Source of the DNA: Emticicia agri
GTDB lineage: Bacteria; Bacteroidota; Bacteroidia; Cytophagales; Spirosomataceae
Assembly (NCBI RefSeq): GCF_004168285.1
Contig: NZ_SEWF01000021.1
Location: forward strand, 37,910 to 101,909
DNA length: 64,000 bases
Reading direction: 5' to 3'
Under the pieces are notes generated by a model that was not told the origin of the DNA, searched no databases, and saw only the letters and a program-made list of their open reading frames with translations. A program made the translations under genes and the position numbers. This document shows, in pieces, positions 43,622-54,442 of this stretch; position 1 is the stretch's first letter, and each line of letters begins with the position of its first letter.

Positions 43622-43776
43622 TAAAACCTTCAATCAAATATACAGAATAAGCGATTTATCGTGCTAAACCACAGCAAATAAACCTCTATATTCTTGGCAA
43701 AGGTTTTTATTGTTAGAAAATTTTCAGATTTTTGTGAAAAATTCCGGAATATACCATAGAGTATATCATTGAAATA

Positions 43777-45000
43777 ATGCAAAAAAGGTTAAACATATAT
43801 TTTTTAGTAATTGTAGCTGCATTGCTTGCTGCCTGTGGACAGGGGAATCGTGACCGTTCAAAGATTCCGCCGTCTCCTTTTCAGGTTGAAAGTGTTATGA
43901 ATACTGCTGCAGTTGATGCCCTGACAGATGCTATCAGAAGTAACCCGAGCGTGGCTGAAAACTACTTTAAAAGAGCCAGTGTATTTCTGAAAATCGGTAA
44001 TACCGAAAGAGCCCTTGAAGACATTAACCGAGCAGACCAGTTAAAACAGAATACAGGCAAATATTTGTTCGTAAAGGCTTTGATATTAAGAAAAATGAAA
44101 AGGTATAACGATGCTTTTTCGTTTGCACAAAGTGCTGAAATATTGAATATAGATACCCCTGAATTATATACTCTGTTAGGCGACTTGTCGCAGCAAAAAA
44201 ATGACCTTGCTTCAGCAGAGAAATATCTTGCAAAATCTTTACAGATTGCTCCATATGATGGTGAAACCTATTTTTATAAGGGAACTTTAGCGGCCAGAAA
44301 AGGAGATACCCTTACAGCCATCGCATTGATGAATCAGTCGATAGAAATGAAGCCATCATTCAGAGAGGGTTATACAAAATTAACCGAAGTTTTGCAGAAT
44401 TACCGCATGTATGATTCTGCTTTGGTAGTTAATAAGTCGGCTATGGTTCAGTTTCCAGACAATCCCGATTTCATGGTAGAGCGTGGTTTGGTTTTCTTTA
44501 AAGCTGGTCGTTTAGATAGTGCTTTGGCTAATTACGAAAAGGTAACAGTTGTAGATTCTAAAAGGACTGACGTATTGCTTTATTCAGCTGCTATTTATTA
44601 CCGTTGGAAAAGCTACTTAAAAGCCCTTGAGAATTACGAAAAAGTGCTTGACATCAATGAAGATACGCCAAAGGTTAATTACCTGATTGGCTTAACTCAG
44701 GAGCAATTAGGGAATATGGAAGCCGCCGAAGAAGCACTGAAAGAAGCAGTTGAGAAAAATCCGAATGATGAGCAGGCAATCATCGCCTTAAACAGAGTAT
44801 CAGGTCGTGTAAATGCCGGAATGCCTAATTACACCCCTACATCGGTTCCTGTCAGAAAACCTGCAAAACCTGCTCCAAAACCTGTGGTAGTTGAAGAACC
44901 TAAAAAACTTTTAGATACTTCACGTTTGAGAATCAATATTATTAAACCCAAGGAAAAAGTAAATGTTAAAACAGATTCTTCAAAAAGAATCAGGTTCTGA
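43777..45000 (+). CDS. TPR-repeat lipoprotein
   Basis: A 407-residue lipoprotein: signal peptide with lipobox LAAC (Cys near residue 20), then at least seven tetratricopeptide repeats (about residues 45-345; for example NYFKRASVFLKIGNTERALEDI and VNYLIGLTQEQLGNMEAAE). The C-terminal 60 residues are Pro/Lys-rich with PVRKPAKPAPKP. Likely a periplasm-facing adaptor. It lies 55 bp before thrS. Confidence 0.87.
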   Translation: MQKRLNIYFLVIVAALLAACGQGNRDRSKIPPSPFQVESVMNTAAVDALTDAIRSNPSVAENYFKRASVFLKIGNTERALEDINRADQLKQNTGKYLFVKALILRKMKRYNDAFSFAQSAEILNIDTPELYTLLGDLSQQKNDLASAEKYLAKSLQIAPYDGETYFYKGTLAARKGDTLTAIALMNQSIEMKPSFREGYTKLTEVLQNYRMYDSALVVNKSAMVQFPDNPDFMVERGLVFFKAGRLDSALANYEKVTVVDSKRTDVLLYSAAIYYRWKSYLKALENYEKVLDINEDTPKVNYLIGLTQEQLGNMEAAEEALKEAVEKNPNDEQAIIALNRVSGRVNAGMPNYTPTSVPVRKPAKPAPKPVVVEEPKKLLDTSRLRINIIKPKEKVNVKTDSSKRIRF

Positions 45001-45055
45001 TTGAACCATATCATAGCCATTATTGATTATTAATATATACAGTACAACCAGATTT

Positions 45056-47005
45056 ATGATTAAAATTACATTACCGGACGGAAGCGTAAGAGAATATCCA
45101 AAAGGAAGCTCAAGTTATGATGTCGCCCTATCTATCAGCGAAGGGTTGGCAAGGAATGTATTGGCAGCTAAAGTGAACGGAAAAGTTCAGGATGCCAATT
45201 TACCTATTGAAGAAGACTCAACCTTGCAACTTTTGACCTGGAATGACACGGACGGTAAATCTACATTCTGGCACTCTTCTGCTCACTTAATGGCAGAAGC
45301 CCTTGAATCATTGTATCCGGGTGTAAAATTCTGGGTTGGTCCTCCCCTCGAAAATGGTTTCTATTATGATGTTGATACCAATGGGGTGGCTATTTCAAAC
45401 GATGATTTTAAAAAAATAGAAGATAAAATGCTGGAACTGGCTCGTCAGAAAAACGAGTACCAACGTATTCCTATGTCGAAGGCCGATGCCATTCAATATT
45501 TTGAAGAAAAAGGTGATGAATATAAGTTAGACTTATTGTCGGGTTTAGAAGATGGTTCAATCACTTTCTATCGCCAGGGCAATTTTACTGATTTGTGTCG
45601 TGGGCCGCACATTCTCAACACAGGTTTTATCAAAGCTGCCAAGATTATGAATGTGGCAGGTGCTTACTTCAAAGGCGACCAGAACAACAAAATGCTTACC
45701 CGCATTTATGGGGTTACCTTCCCTAAACAAAAAGAATTAGACGATTACCTGCAATTTTTAGAAGAAGCCAAACGCCGTGACCATCGTAAATTGGGTCAGG
45801 AATTAGAATTATTTACTTTCTCTGAAAAAGTAGGCAAAGGCTTACCATTATGGTTGCCTAAAGGGGCTATGTTGAGAGAAAGATTAGAGAATTTCTTACG
45901 CAGAGCACAAGTAAAAGCAGGTTATCAGCAGGTAGTTACGCCACATATCGGGGGCAAACAATTGTATATTACCTCAGGTCATTGGGAAAAATATGGTAAA
46001 GATTCATTCCAGCCCATTACAACACCGGAAGAGGGCGAAGAGTTTATGCTGAAACCCATGAACTGCCCTCATCACTGCGAAATATATAAAGCACGCCCGA
46101 GAAGTTATCGTGAATTACCTTTGCGTCTGGCAGAGTTCGGGACTGTGTATCGCTACGAGCAAAGTGGAGAGCTTCATGGTTTAACCCGTGTGCGAGGCTT
46201 TACACAAGATGATGCACACATTTTCTGTCGTGAAGACCAGGTAGAGGAAGAGTTCAAGAAAGTGATTGATTTGGTATTATATGTATTCCGAGCTTTAGGA
46301 TTCGAGAATTTCTCAGCACAGGTATCACTCAGAGACCCTGAGAACAAAACCAAGTATTTTGGTACAGATGAAGCATGGGATAGTGCAGAAAACGCTATTC
46401 GTAAAGCAGCAGCCGAAAAAGGATTGCAAACCGTTGAAGAATTAGGTGAAGCAGCTTTCTATGGCCCTAAACTTGATTTTATGGTAAAAGATGCCTTAGG
46501 TAGAAGATGGCAGTTGGGAACCATTCAGGTCGATTACCAGTTACCACAAAGATTTGACCTCGAATATGTTGGTTCTGATAACCAGAAACACCGCCCGGTA
46601 ATGATTCACCGTGCGCCATTTGGTTCATTAGAGCGTTTCATTGCCATTCTGATTGAAAATACAGCAGGTAATTTTCCATTGTGGTTATCGCCCGACCAGA
46701 TTGCTATTTTACCGATTTCTGAAAAATATGAAGACTATGCCAATGATGTGTTCCTGACTTTACAAGAGCATGATATCAGAGGATATGTTGACCATAGAGA
46801 CGAAAAAATCGGTCGTAAAATACGTGATGCAGAGGTTAATAAATTACCTTTAATGCTGATTGTCGGAGAAAAAGAGGCCGAAGAAGGCAAAGTGTCTGTA
46901 CGCCGAAAAGGTGAGGGAGATTTAGGCGCTATGAGTATCGAAGAGTTTATTGCTTATGCCAAAACCGAAATAAATAAAAATATCCCTCAGTTTGGTCAAA
47001 AATAG
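45056..47005 (+). CDS. thrS: Threonine-tRNA ligase
   Basis: Threonyl-tRNA synthetase, 649 residues. The ATG at 45056 ([17 protein letters not shown]) is chosen; the longer frame starts at a TTG. The TGS domain (1-65) is followed by the editing domain (with the [10 protein letters not shown] motif, about 80-240), the class II catalytic core ([42 protein letters not shown]) and an anticodon-binding domain near the C-terminus. Length is typical. Confidence 0.97.
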   Translation: MIKITLPDGSVREYPKGSSSYDVALSISEGLARNVLAAKVNGKVQDANLPIEEDSTLQLLTWNDTDGKSTFWHSSAHLMAEALESLYPGVKFWVGPPLENGFYYDVDTNGVAISNDDFKKIEDKMLELARQKNEYQRIPMSKADAIQYFEEKGDEYKLDLLSGLEDGSITFYRQGNFTDLCRGPHILNTGFIKAAKIMNVAGAYFKGDQNNKMLTRIYGVTFPKQKELDDYLQFLEEAKRRDHRKLGQELELFTFSEKVGKGLPLWLPKGAMLRERLENFLRRAQVKAGYQQVVTPHIGGKQLYITSGHWEKYGKDSFQPITTPEEGEEFMLKPMNCPHHCEIYKARPRSYRELPLRLAEFGTVYRYEQSGELHGLTRVRGFTQDDAHIFCREDQVEEEFKKVIDLVLYVFRALGFENFSAQVSLRDPENKTKYFGTDEAWDSAENAIRKAAAEKGLQTVEELGEAAFYGPKLDFMVKDALGRRWQLGTIQVDYQLPQRFDLEYVGSDNQKHRPVMIHRAPFGSLERFIAILIENTAGNFPLWLSPDQIAILPISEKYEDYANDVFLTLQEHDIRGYVDHRDEKIGRKIRDAEVNKLPLMLIVGEKEAEEGKVSVRRKGEGDLGAMSIEEFIAYAKTEINKNIPQFGQK

Positions 47006-47020
47006 TGTTAATTACATTTT

Positions 47021-47088
47021 AATCATAAAAACAAACAATCCCTAACAAAAAATCGTTTAAAACGATAATATTGTTTGTTTTTATGATT
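47021..47088 (+). terminator. Nested-hairpin structure between thrS and infC
   Basis: A perfect 19-bp inverted repeat (47021-47039 with 47070-47088) encloses a second hairpin, ATCGTTT (47052-47058) with AAACGAT (47060-47066). U-rich sequence follows. It probably terminates thrS transcription, or acts as an attenuator; it also overlaps the presumed -33 element of infC. Confidence 0.75.
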
Positions 47089-47104
47089 TTTATTTATAAT
47101 TTCG
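47074..47104 (+). promoter_or_regulatory. Bacteroidota-type promoter of infC
   Basis: TTTG at 47074-47077, a 19-base spacer and TAATTTCG at 47097-47104 fit the TTTG / TAnnTTTG promoter with one mismatch. Position is about 36 bases before the infC start. The -33 box lies inside the terminator arm. Confidence 0.5.
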
Positions 47105-47139
47105 TAAAATTCAATTATTAGCAACCTTAAAATCGTTAA

Positions 47140-47700
47140 ATGGCACAACAACCATTCAATCGTAATTTCAGAAGACCAGTACAGAAAGAAGACGAACATC
47201 GTATCAATCAGAGAATACGAGTACCTCAAGTCCGATTAGTCGGCGACAATGTTGAGCAAGGAATCTTTGACGTCGAGCAGGCATTAGCTATGGCAAAAGC
47301 CCAGAGTCTTGATTTAGTCGAAATCGTTCCTACAGCCAATCCACCAGTTTGTAGAATTGTTGATTATTCTAAATTTAAGTATGACCAGAAGAAAAAGCAG
47401 AAAGAGATAAAAGCCAAAGCTGCTAAAACGGTCATTAAAGAAATTCGCTTCGGCCCACAAACCGATGACCATGATTTTAATTTTAAATTAAAGCATGCCA
47501 TTAGTTTCTTGAAAGAAAACGCCAAAGTAAAGGCTTATGTACACTTTGTCGGACGACAAATTGTATTTAAAGACCAGGGTGCCGAATTATTGAAACGCTT
47601 CATCGCAGGTCTTGATGAGTATGGCAAGCCTGAAGGAGAGCTAAAATTAGAAGGCAAACGTATGATTGTTTTCATTGCTCCTAAGGCTGCGAAGAAATAA
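47140..47700 (+). CDS. infC: Translation initiation factor IF-3
   Basis: IF-3 of 186 residues. The N domain begins HRINQRIRVPQVRLVGDN, the linker is Lys-rich (FKYDQKKKQKEIKAKA) and the C domain contains VIKEIRFGPQTDDHDF and VKAYVHFVGRQI. The start is a normal ATG, unlike the AUU of enterobacterial infC. The common thrS-infC-rpmI-rplT order is broken: instead of the L35 and L20 genes a terminator and a convergent gene follow. Confidence 0.97.
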   Translation: MAQQPFNRNFRRPVQKEDEHRINQRIRVPQVRLVGDNVEQGIFDVEQALAMAKAQSLDLVEIVPTANPPVCRIVDYSKFKYDQKKKQKEIKAKAAKTVIKEIRFGPQTDDHDFNFKLKHAISFLKENAKVKAYVHFVGRQIVFKDQGAELLKRFIAGLDEYGKPEGELKLEGKRMIVFIAPKAAKK

Positions 47701-47717
47701 ATCAGATAACATAATTT

Positions 47718-47760
47718 ACAGCAAAAAGATGTATCAGCATTTGGTACATCTTTTTGCTGT
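47718..47760. terminator. Terminator between infC and the convergent DUF62 gene
   Basis: A perfect 16-bp inverted repeat (47718-47733 with 47745-47760), extendable to 18 bp with a 7-nt loop, contains A-run and T-run arms and is therefore bidirectional. Confidence 0.92.
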
Positions 47761-47767
47761 TAGAACC

Positions 47768-48682
47768 TTATTTTGTAATCTCCACTTTCCAGTCGTTTCC
47801 GCTTGAAACACCATATTTATTGGCAAAACTGTCCATATTTATACCAATTGAAAGATTCATCAGACTGTTCATATAGAGTAGGTTGTCTCCTTCTTTTACA
47901 TCACCAAAGGTATGAACATAAGGCATTAAACCCTGAAATACCAGACTATCTTTAGCCAATACTTTAACGTTTAACATATCTCCTTGTTTTACCCCTAATT
48001 TGCCAAATGTCTGGGTATCTATATTCGTCCAGACATTACCATATTGGATATCTAAAATCGGAATACCACCTGATACTATGTTGTTTTCAAATTTAGGTTT
48101 TGGATAATCCAACATTATCAACTGGTTATTGGGTATCGCCTCCCCTACCTCTGTAAACCTGATTTTTCCCGATGCCAGTTTAGCCCCCGAGTAAGCAAAA
48201 ACATCTCTTCCATGAAAAGTATATGAGCCTTGTGAATTTGGTAAACGATTGGCAGCAGAAATCTCTCTCACCTCTTCTACTCCCTCACTTTCTGCTACTA
48301 AAGTAAACAGTCCGTTATCAGGACCTACATAATAATGGTTGGCTTTTGTTTTCAGTATAATTGATTTACGCTCTGTGCCTACGCCCGGGTCAACCACGCA
48401 TACAAACACCGTTCCTTCAGCCCAATAAGGGGCTGTCTGTTGCAGCCGATAGGCTCCTTCCCAGATATTATAAGTAGGAATTTCATGTGTTAAATCATGA
48501 ATACCCAATTCAGGTGCAAGTTTCAACGCCACTCCCCTCATAGCGGCTACAGCACCATCTTTAACGCCGAAATCAGTCATTAAAACTAAAGCCGATTTCG
48601 ATTTGTCAGAAAGAATATAGAAAACACCTAAAGTGCCAAGAATTATCAATAACAGAAGGGTTAGTAAAATTTTACGTATCAT
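47768..48682 (-). CDS. DUF62/SAM hydroxide adenosyltransferase family, membrane-anchored
   Basis: A 304-residue protein of the S-adenosylmethionine hydrolase / fluorinase-chlorinase superfamily. Family motifs: LMTDFGVKDGAVAAMRG, VCVVDPGVGTERKSI, YVGPDNGLF and HGRDVF. Stand-alone members hydrolyse SAM to adenosine and methionine. Unusually the N-terminus is a hydrophobic helix (KILLTLLLLIILGTLGVFYIL), which would place the enzyme in the periplasm or on the outer face of the inner membrane, where SAM is not expected. Halogenase activity is not supported, since the diagnostic halide loop cannot be identified. Convergent with infC, divergent from leuS. Confidence 0.83.
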   Translation of the reverse strand: MIRKILLTLLLLIILGTLGVFYILSDKSKSALVLMTDFGVKDGAVAAMRGVALKLAPELGIHDLTHEIPTYNIWEGAYRLQQTAPYWAEGTVFVCVVDPGVGTERKSIILKTKANHYYVGPDNGLFTLVAESEGVEEVREISAANRLPNSQGSYTFHGRDVFAYSGAKLASGKIRFTEVGEAIPNNQLIMLDYPKPKFENNIVSGGIPILDIQYGNVWTNIDTQTFGKLGVKQGDMLNVKVLAKDSLVFQGLMPYVHTFGDVKEGDNLLYMNSLMNLSIGINMDSFANKYGVSSGNDWKVEITK

Positions 48683-48770
48683 AGCTGATTCGTTTTAGGT
48701 TTGATACTAATTGTAGATAAGTTTTAGGGATAATATTCAACAAATTACGCAATTTTAAGCCTTAATATGC

Positions 48771-48778
48771 TAATTTTG
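48771..48778 (+). promoter_or_regulatory. -7 box upstream of leuS
   Basis: TAATTTTG at 48771-48778 matches TAnnTTTG exactly and lies 58 bases before the leuS ATG. A clear TTTG at -33 is not seen. Confidence 0.5.
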
Positions 48779-48836
48779 CAAAAATTTTCATAAGCATCGG
48801 GCAGCTACGCTCGTTTACACAATTATTCAAAATTCT

Positions 48837-51629
48837 ATGTCGGAGTATAACCATCGTGAGATTGACAAGAAATGGCAACAATTCTGGGAAGAAAATAAAA
48901 CCTATGAAGTAAAGATTGACCATTCAAAACCCAAGTTCTATGTATTAGATATGTTCCCCTATCCATCAGGCGCAGGCCTGCACGTGGGGCATCCACTGGG
49001 CTATATTGCCAGTGATATCTATTCAAGATACAAAAAACTGAAAGGTTTTAATGTCTTACACCCGATGGGTTTTGATTCATTTGGTTTACCTGCCGAACAA
49101 TATGCGATTCAGACAGGTCAGCATCCTGCTATTACGACAGAAGCCAATATCAGCACCTACATCAGTCAGTTAAAAAAGATTGGTTTCTGCTATGACTGGA
49201 GCCGTGAAGTGCGTACGTCTGACCCCAAATATTACAAATGGACGCAGTGGATTTTTATGGAGCTGTTTAAAAGCTGGTATAATAAAGACACAGATAAAGC
49301 AGAACCGATTGAAACACTTTACGAAAAGTTTGCCCAGAATGGCACTAAAGGCGTAAATGCAGTTTGTGATGAAGAGGTGAAAATGTTTTCAGCGGAAGAA
49401 TGGAATGGCTTTTCTGAAACCGAACAATATACCATTTCATTAAAATACCGTTTGACCTATCTTTCAGAAGCGGTAGTAAACTTCTGCCCTGCTTTAGGAA
49501 TGGTATTGTCAAATGATGAGGTAAAAGACGGGGTGTCTGAACGTGGGGGCTATCCGGTGATACAGAAGAAAATGCAGCAGTGGATGATGCGTATAACTGC
49601 CTATGCAGACCGCCTGATTAGTGGTTTGACTACCATTGATTGGTCTGACTCATTGAAAGAACAACAACGCAACTGGATCGGTCGCTCGGTTGGGGCAATG
49701 GTGAAATTTGAAGTTGAGAATAAACCAGATACGTTAATAGAGGTTTTTACAACCCGTGTTGATACCATTTATGGTGTATCTTTTATGGTGTTGGCACCTG
49801 AACATGAATGGGTGGCTGATTTAACCACGCCAGAACAAAAAGAAAGTATTGATAATTATATTACTGAAACACAGAAGCGTTCTGAACTTGACCGTATGTC
49901 AGACGTAAAGAAAGTTTCAGGGGCATTTACAGGTAGCTATTGCATCAACCCATTCAGTGGTGAAAAAGTACCTATCTGGATTGCTGATTATGTTTTGGCT
50001 GGCTATGGTACAGGCGCAGTAATGGGTGTACCCTCTGGCGACCAACGTGACTGGAATTTTGCTACACATTTCGGTTTGCCTATTGTGCCAATCCTTGATT
50101 CGCAGCAGGATATTGACCAACAGGCTGATGCTACCAAAGAAGGTAAATATATCAATTCGGGCATGATTAACGGCTTAGGCTATCAGGAAGCTACCAAGAA
50201 ACTGATTGATTCGTTGGAAGAAAGAGGCATTGGGAAAGGTAAGGTTAACTACCGTTTAAGAGATGCGGTTTTTGCCCGTCAGCGATACTGGGGAGAGCCA
50301 GTTCCTGTATATTTTAAGGATGGTTTACCGTATTTAATTGATGAGCAAGACTTACCGATGATTTTACCGGAGATTGACAAATATTTACCAACAGAAGACG
50401 GTGAACCACCATTAGGACGTGCCGATGGCTGGAATTATAAAGGTAATCCCTACGAATTAAGTACCATGCCGGGCTGGGCAGGGAGTAGCTGGTACTGGTA
50501 TCGCTATATGGATGCTCACAACGAAAACGAATTTGCTTCTAAAGAAGCCATCGACTACTGGCAAAACGTAGATTTGTATTTAGGGGGAACCGAACACGCT
50601 ACCGGACACTTGTTATACAGCCGATTCTGGAATAAGTTCCTCAAAGATAGAGGCTATGTACCTCAGGAAGAATATGCCTTGAAATTAATTAATCAGGGCA
50701 TGATTCAGGGACGTTCGAGTCTGGTTTATCGTTTGAAATCAAGTGAGGGCGCCGATAAAAATCCCGTATTTGTTTCTTATAACTTGAAAAACCAATATGA
50801 AACAACTACCATCCATGTAGATGTAAGTCTGGTGAAAAACGATGTATTGAATATTGAGAAGTTTAAAACCTGGAGACCTGATTTAGCCAATGCTGAATTT
50901 ATTCTTGAAGATGATAAATATGTTTGTGGTTCGCAGGTAGAAAAGATGTCTAAGCGGCTGTATAATGTGGTTAACCCTGATGATATTGTAGAAGAATACG
51001 GGGCTGATACTTTCAGGTTATATGAAATGTTCTTAGGACCATTGACAGAAAGCAAACCCTGGGATACCCGCGGTATTGAGGGTACTTACCGCTTTATCCG
51101 TAAACTATGGCGTTTGTTCTACGACCAGAATGGTAAATACAGCGTTACAGATGCTGAACCAACCAAAGCCGAACTAAAAGCTTTACACAAAACTATCAAG
51201 AAAGTATCAGAAGATATCGAGAACTTTTCTTTCAATACTTCTGTGAGTACATTCATGATTTGTGTCAATGAATTATCTGATTTGAAATGCTCTAAAAAGA
51301 CTATTTTAGAACAATTGGTAATAGTTTTATCTGCTTATGCCCCACATATTGCAGAGGAATTGTGGGAAATATTAGGCAATGAAAAGGGAACTGTTACCCA
51401 ACAAAGCTATCCTGAATTTGATGCTAATCATTTAATAGAGGATTCTTTCGAGTATCCGATACAGATTAATGGCAAAGTGAGAACTTCTATTTCTTTCCCT
51501 GCTGATATGAGCAAGGAAGACATAGAAAAAGCTGTTTTAGCCAATGAAAACGTAATCAAATGGCTTGAAGGCAATACTCCTAAAAAGCTGATTGTAGTAC
51601 CTAAGAGAATTGTGAATGTAGTGGTATAA
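48837..51629 (+). CDS. leuS: Leucine-tRNA ligase
   Basis: Leucyl-tRNA synthetase of 930 residues. The HIGH-type motif is HVGHPLGY (about residue 45), the editing CP1 domain includes the TTRVDTIYG segment, the tryptophan-rich strand [16 protein letters not shown] is present and the second signature is [10 protein letters not shown]. The C-terminal anticodon region ends with [14 protein letters not shown]. It carries a roughly 75-residue Leu-specific insertion just before the KMSK loop, normal for the family. Single gene. Confidence 0.97.
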   Translation: MSEYNHREIDKKWQQFWEENKTYEVKIDHSKPKFYVLDMFPYPSGAGLHVGHPLGYIASDIYSRYKKLKGFNVLHPMGFDSFGLPAEQYAIQTGQHPAITTEANISTYISQLKKIGFCYDWSREVRTSDPKYYKWTQWIFMELFKSWYNKDTDKAEPIETLYEKFAQNGTKGVNAVCDEEVKMFSAEEWNGFSETEQYTISLKYRLTYLSEAVVNFCPALGMVLSNDEVKDGVSERGGYPVIQKKMQQWMMRITAYADRLISGLTTIDWSDSLKEQQRNWIGRSVGAMVKFEVENKPDTLIEVFTTRVDTIYGVSFMVLAPEHEWVADLTTPEQKESIDNYITETQKRSELDRMSDVKKVSGAFTGSYCINPFSGEKVPIWIADYVLAGYGTGAVMGVPSGDQRDWNFATHFGLPIVPILDSQQDIDQQADATKEGKYINSGMINGLGYQEATKKLIDSLEERGIGKGKVNYRLRDAVFARQRYWGEPVPVYFKDGLPYLIDEQDLPMILPEIDKYLPTEDGEPPLGRADGWNYKGNPYELSTMPGWAGSSWYWYRYMDAHNENEFASKEAIDYWQNVDLYLGGTEHATGHLLYSRFWNKFLKDRGYVPQEEYALKLINQGMIQGRSSLVYRLKSSEGADKNPVFVSYNLKNQYETTTIHVDVSLVKNDVLNIEKFKTWRPDLANAEFILEDDKYVCGSQVEKMSKRLYNVVNPDDIVEEYGADTFRLYEMFLGPLTESKPWDTRGIEGTYRFIRKLWRLFYDQNGKYSVTDAEPTKAELKALHKTIKKVSEDIENFSFNTSVSTFMICVNELSDLKCSKKTILEQLVIVLSAYAPHIAEELWEILGNEKGTVTQQSYPEFDANHLIEDSFEYPIQINGKVRTSISFPADMSKEDIEKAVLANENVIKWLEGNTPKKLIVVPKRIVNVVV

Positions 51630-51634
51630 ACTCA

Positions 51635-51734
51635 GCCCCTAACCCCTAAAGGGGAATTAAAGAAACTCTTTCAATTAATTGGCAAGAGCTTTTTTCATTC
51701 CCCTTTAGGGACGGTTCGCCGTGCGTTTAGGGGC
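51635..51734. repeat. Palindromic GCCCCTAA-type intergenic element
   Basis: A 100-bp imperfect palindrome: left arm GCCCCTAA plus CCCCTAAAGGGGAAT (51635-51656), inner CTCTT/AAGAG hairpin, right arm ATTCCCCTTTAGGG (51697-51710), a small hairpin ACGG-TTCG-CCGT (51711-51722) and TTTAGGGGC (51726-51734). Resembles the REP/MITE-like elements common in Bacteroidota intergenic regions. Here it sits between the convergent leuS and PIG-L genes and may also terminate both. Confidence 0.7.
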
Positions 51735-51740
51735 GAAATC

Positions 51741-54212
51741 TCACTTACCCACAGAAATCATATTGGCAAACAATCTGTAGGCACCGGGTACACCTGCGGG
51801 TAGTTCTCTGAAAAAGGCTAAACCTGTAAATATAAAATTACCTTTGCCATATTTGGCATACAAAACGCTTCCCTCTTCTTCTTTTTCTTTAGCATCGTGC
51901 ATTGAAAAAATAGTTTCATATTCCTTGGCCCATTTATCGGCAAAATATAAACCCCTTTCCTGAATCCATCCGTCAAAATCTTTGGCTGTTATTTTATTAG
52001 GGGTATTCAACAATGGGTGTGTTGGGTTAAGAATCTTTACTTCTGCGTTTTCATCAGTTACTCTTCCACGACCAATGCCGAAATTGTATGGCCCGATTTC
52101 TTTCACCTTCGATGTTCCGTAAAAGGCATTCGTCTGGTATTGGGTAACTACAGTTCCACCATTTTTTACGTAATCCATGAGTTTATCCTGAAAAAATTTC
52201 AGATGCTCTTCTGTATTATAGGCACGTACTCCTACAATAATAGCATCATAAACACCTAAATTCTTACCCAATTCTACAGGGGTAAGCATGGTTACCTGAT
52301 AGCCAATCTGCGTTAAAGCGGCTGGCACTTCATCTCCTGCTCCGGCAATATAGCCAATCATGGTACCTTTTTTCTTTAAATCAATTCTGATAGCTTTGGC
52401 TTCTGATACCGGATAAAGGGTAAGGGTTGGAATATGCTTATAGTCAATAGTGGCAATACCTCTGTTATAAGTGCCGTTGGCGGTTTTAACAACAGCCTTT
52501 AAACTTACTTCTGAAGCTGTATTTGATGGAAACACCTTGAATGTTACGTTCTTTTCTTCATACTTATCTTTCAACTCGAAATTGATAGCCACAGGTTCGA
52601 TTTTCCAACCTTTAGGGGCATCTAACGACACAGAGCCTGATACGCCTTTTTTGCCTGCTTTCAAAGTAACATGTACGTCTTTCGGCTGGTTATCGGCAAA
52701 AGCATAAACCTTTTCATCAATAGTAGCCATTACTTCCGGGCGAACTTCAAAATAACGATAGATTTCTCCAATGGAAGGTTCAACAAATTTATAAGTCAAT
52801 GGCGTCTGGAAATTGAATTGCTTACCATCAATTGAAAAAGAATACTCACAAACCAGGTCGGCAGGTTTCATCGCTAATCCTCTTAATAGTTGGTCATTTA
52901 CTTTATAGAAACCCTTTTCCTTTTCTTCCATTAGCCAATAAGGTTGTGTAATAGGTGTATTGGCAGAAATCTGTACATCAAAATTCTGATTTACTGGCAC
53001 ATTATTAACCAGTTTTGTATTCATAACTGAATCTTTGCCAATACCTTTAAAACTCACTTTCTCTAAAACAATAGTGGTATTTGAACGAGCAACCACATTC
53101 AGATTTACCTTTATTTTATCACCACCTGCTACTGAATAGTCTGAGGGATTAGCTTCAAACCATAATCCGGCACAAGCTAAAATCAGGTCTTTCACTTCAT
53201 TTTTCTTGTAAGTAGTCCACACATTTTCCTCCAATCCATTGATTGTGTTATAAATATTAATCAAAGCCGGAACAGAAGCTGAGGGATTTTCCACTTTGAA
53301 ATTAGCTAACATCTCGTTAACTAACCCTTCTACTTTCTCTCCACCTTTTACTCGTTTCCAGGTCATATCAATACCATCAAATAAATCATCTTTTGCAGAC
53401 TCGCCTACTTTATGTAAAGCATAGTCTACCCGTTGCCCTCTGGTTTTGGCAGAACCAAACCCCTGGCTTTTGTGCATACTGCGTGCTTCAGCAGCAATTT
53501 CTGTATAAGATTTACCCAATAAGGCATTATAGTTACCTAACTGAATTTTAATATAACTACCTTCTTCGGGTGTTGTATTCTGAAAATTGGGCGAGAAAGA
53601 ATTCCATACTACTCTTTTTACCTGCCAGGGTTTTACATAAGCCAATTGCTCAGGAAAACGAGTCGGGTCTGCGGCTGCCTTATAGGCTTCTTCCGACAAT
53701 ACGGCTGAGGCTGAATGATGCCCGTGACCTGCTCTGGCATCAGGCGGAAAACGGTTAACCATCACATCAGGTTGAAAATTACGGATTCGCCACACCAAAT
53801 CTGACAGAATCTGCTCTTTACCCCATGTGCTCAGGGCTTCATCGGTTGTTTTGGTAAAACCAAAGTCATTAGCTCTTGTAAAATATTGTTCGCCTCCGTC
53901 AATACTTCTGGCGCCTAATAGCTCGTGTGTACGCAGATAACCCACATATTCGCCTTGTTCCGAACCTATCAGGTTTTGTCCACCATCGCCCCTTGTCATG
54001 GCAATATAGCCTGCACGTACCATTTTTTCTTTTGAAAGCCAGGTTATAAAAAGGGTATTTTCATCGTCGGGGTGAGCAGCTACATACAACACATTACCTA
54101 CCACATTCAGCCTTTTCATGGCTTGTATCAATTCCCCTGTACTCATTTGTTTCGTTTGCCCGAAACTTAACGTAGAATAAAAAAGTAGTAAAAAAATTAG
54201 GGTTTTCTTCAT
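51741..54212 (-). CDS. Exported PIG-L/LmbE-family deacetylase
   Basis: An 823-residue protein; the ATG at 54212 (MKKTLIFLLLFYS) is preferred over a TTG three codons upstream. A signal peptide (cleaved near SFGQT) precedes an N-terminal PIG-L domain with the metal motif AAHPDDE and a second His-rich motif GHGHHSAS. A long beta-rich middle region follows (about residues 330-600). The C-terminal 200 residues (VYDAIIVGVRAYNTEEH; GGTVVTQYQT) resemble a glutamine-amidotransferase-like fold without a visible catalytic Cys. Such proteins remove N-acetyl groups from sugars. Its substrate is unknown. Confidence 0.83.
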   Translation of the reverse strand: MKKTLIFLLLFYSTLSFGQTKQMSTGELIQAMKRLNVVGNVLYVAAHPDDENTLFITWLSKEKMVRAGYIAMTRGDGGQNLIGSEQGEYVGYLRTHELLGARSIDGGEQYFTRANDFGFTKTTDEALSTWGKEQILSDLVWRIRNFQPDVMVNRFPPDARAGHGHHSASAVLSEEAYKAAADPTRFPEQLAYVKPWQVKRVVWNSFSPNFQNTTPEEGSYIKIQLGNYNALLGKSYTEIAAEARSMHKSQGFGSAKTRGQRVDYALHKVGESAKDDLFDGIDMTWKRVKGGEKVEGLVNEMLANFKVENPSASVPALINIYNTINGLEENVWTTYKKNEVKDLILACAGLWFEANPSDYSVAGGDKIKVNLNVVARSNTTIVLEKVSFKGIGKDSVMNTKLVNNVPVNQNFDVQISANTPITQPYWLMEEKEKGFYKVNDQLLRGLAMKPADLVCEYSFSIDGKQFNFQTPLTYKFVEPSIGEIYRYFEVRPEVMATIDEKVYAFADNQPKDVHVTLKAGKKGVSGSVSLDAPKGWKIEPVAINFELKDKYEEKNVTFKVFPSNTASEVSLKAVVKTANGTYNRGIATIDYKHIPTLTLYPVSEAKAIRIDLKKKGTMIGYIAGAGDEVPAALTQIGYQVTMLTPVELGKNLGVYDAIIVGVRAYNTEEHLKFFQDKLMDYVKNGGTVVTQYQTNAFYGTSKVKEIGPYNFGIGRGRVTDENAEVKILNPTHPLLNTPNKITAKDFDGWIQERGLYFADKWAKEYETIFSMHDAKEKEEEGSVLYAKYGKGNFIFTGLAFFRELPAGVPGAYRLFANMISVGK

Positions 54213-54442
54213 TGTTTTCAAAAATTATACAATATTTAGGTTTGAACCACCTGTAACCAGTGATAGATTTCTTGAATTACATTTTTCGAGATAAATTTGT
54301 TCAATAAATCATTCACTCTATACAAATATATCTATTTAGCATAAACGCACTGCTGTGTGTAGACGTAGCAATTTACTTAGTCTGCAAAAAAGGGTTTATC
54401 TGCTGTTCTGTTTGTCGTGGAAATAAATAATCATTCGAATCT

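Noticed and set aside
47768..48682. Fluorinase/chlorinase (halogenase) assignment.
   Set aside because: Superfamily motifs fit, but the halide-specific loop cannot be identified; the SAM hydrolase branch is more likely.
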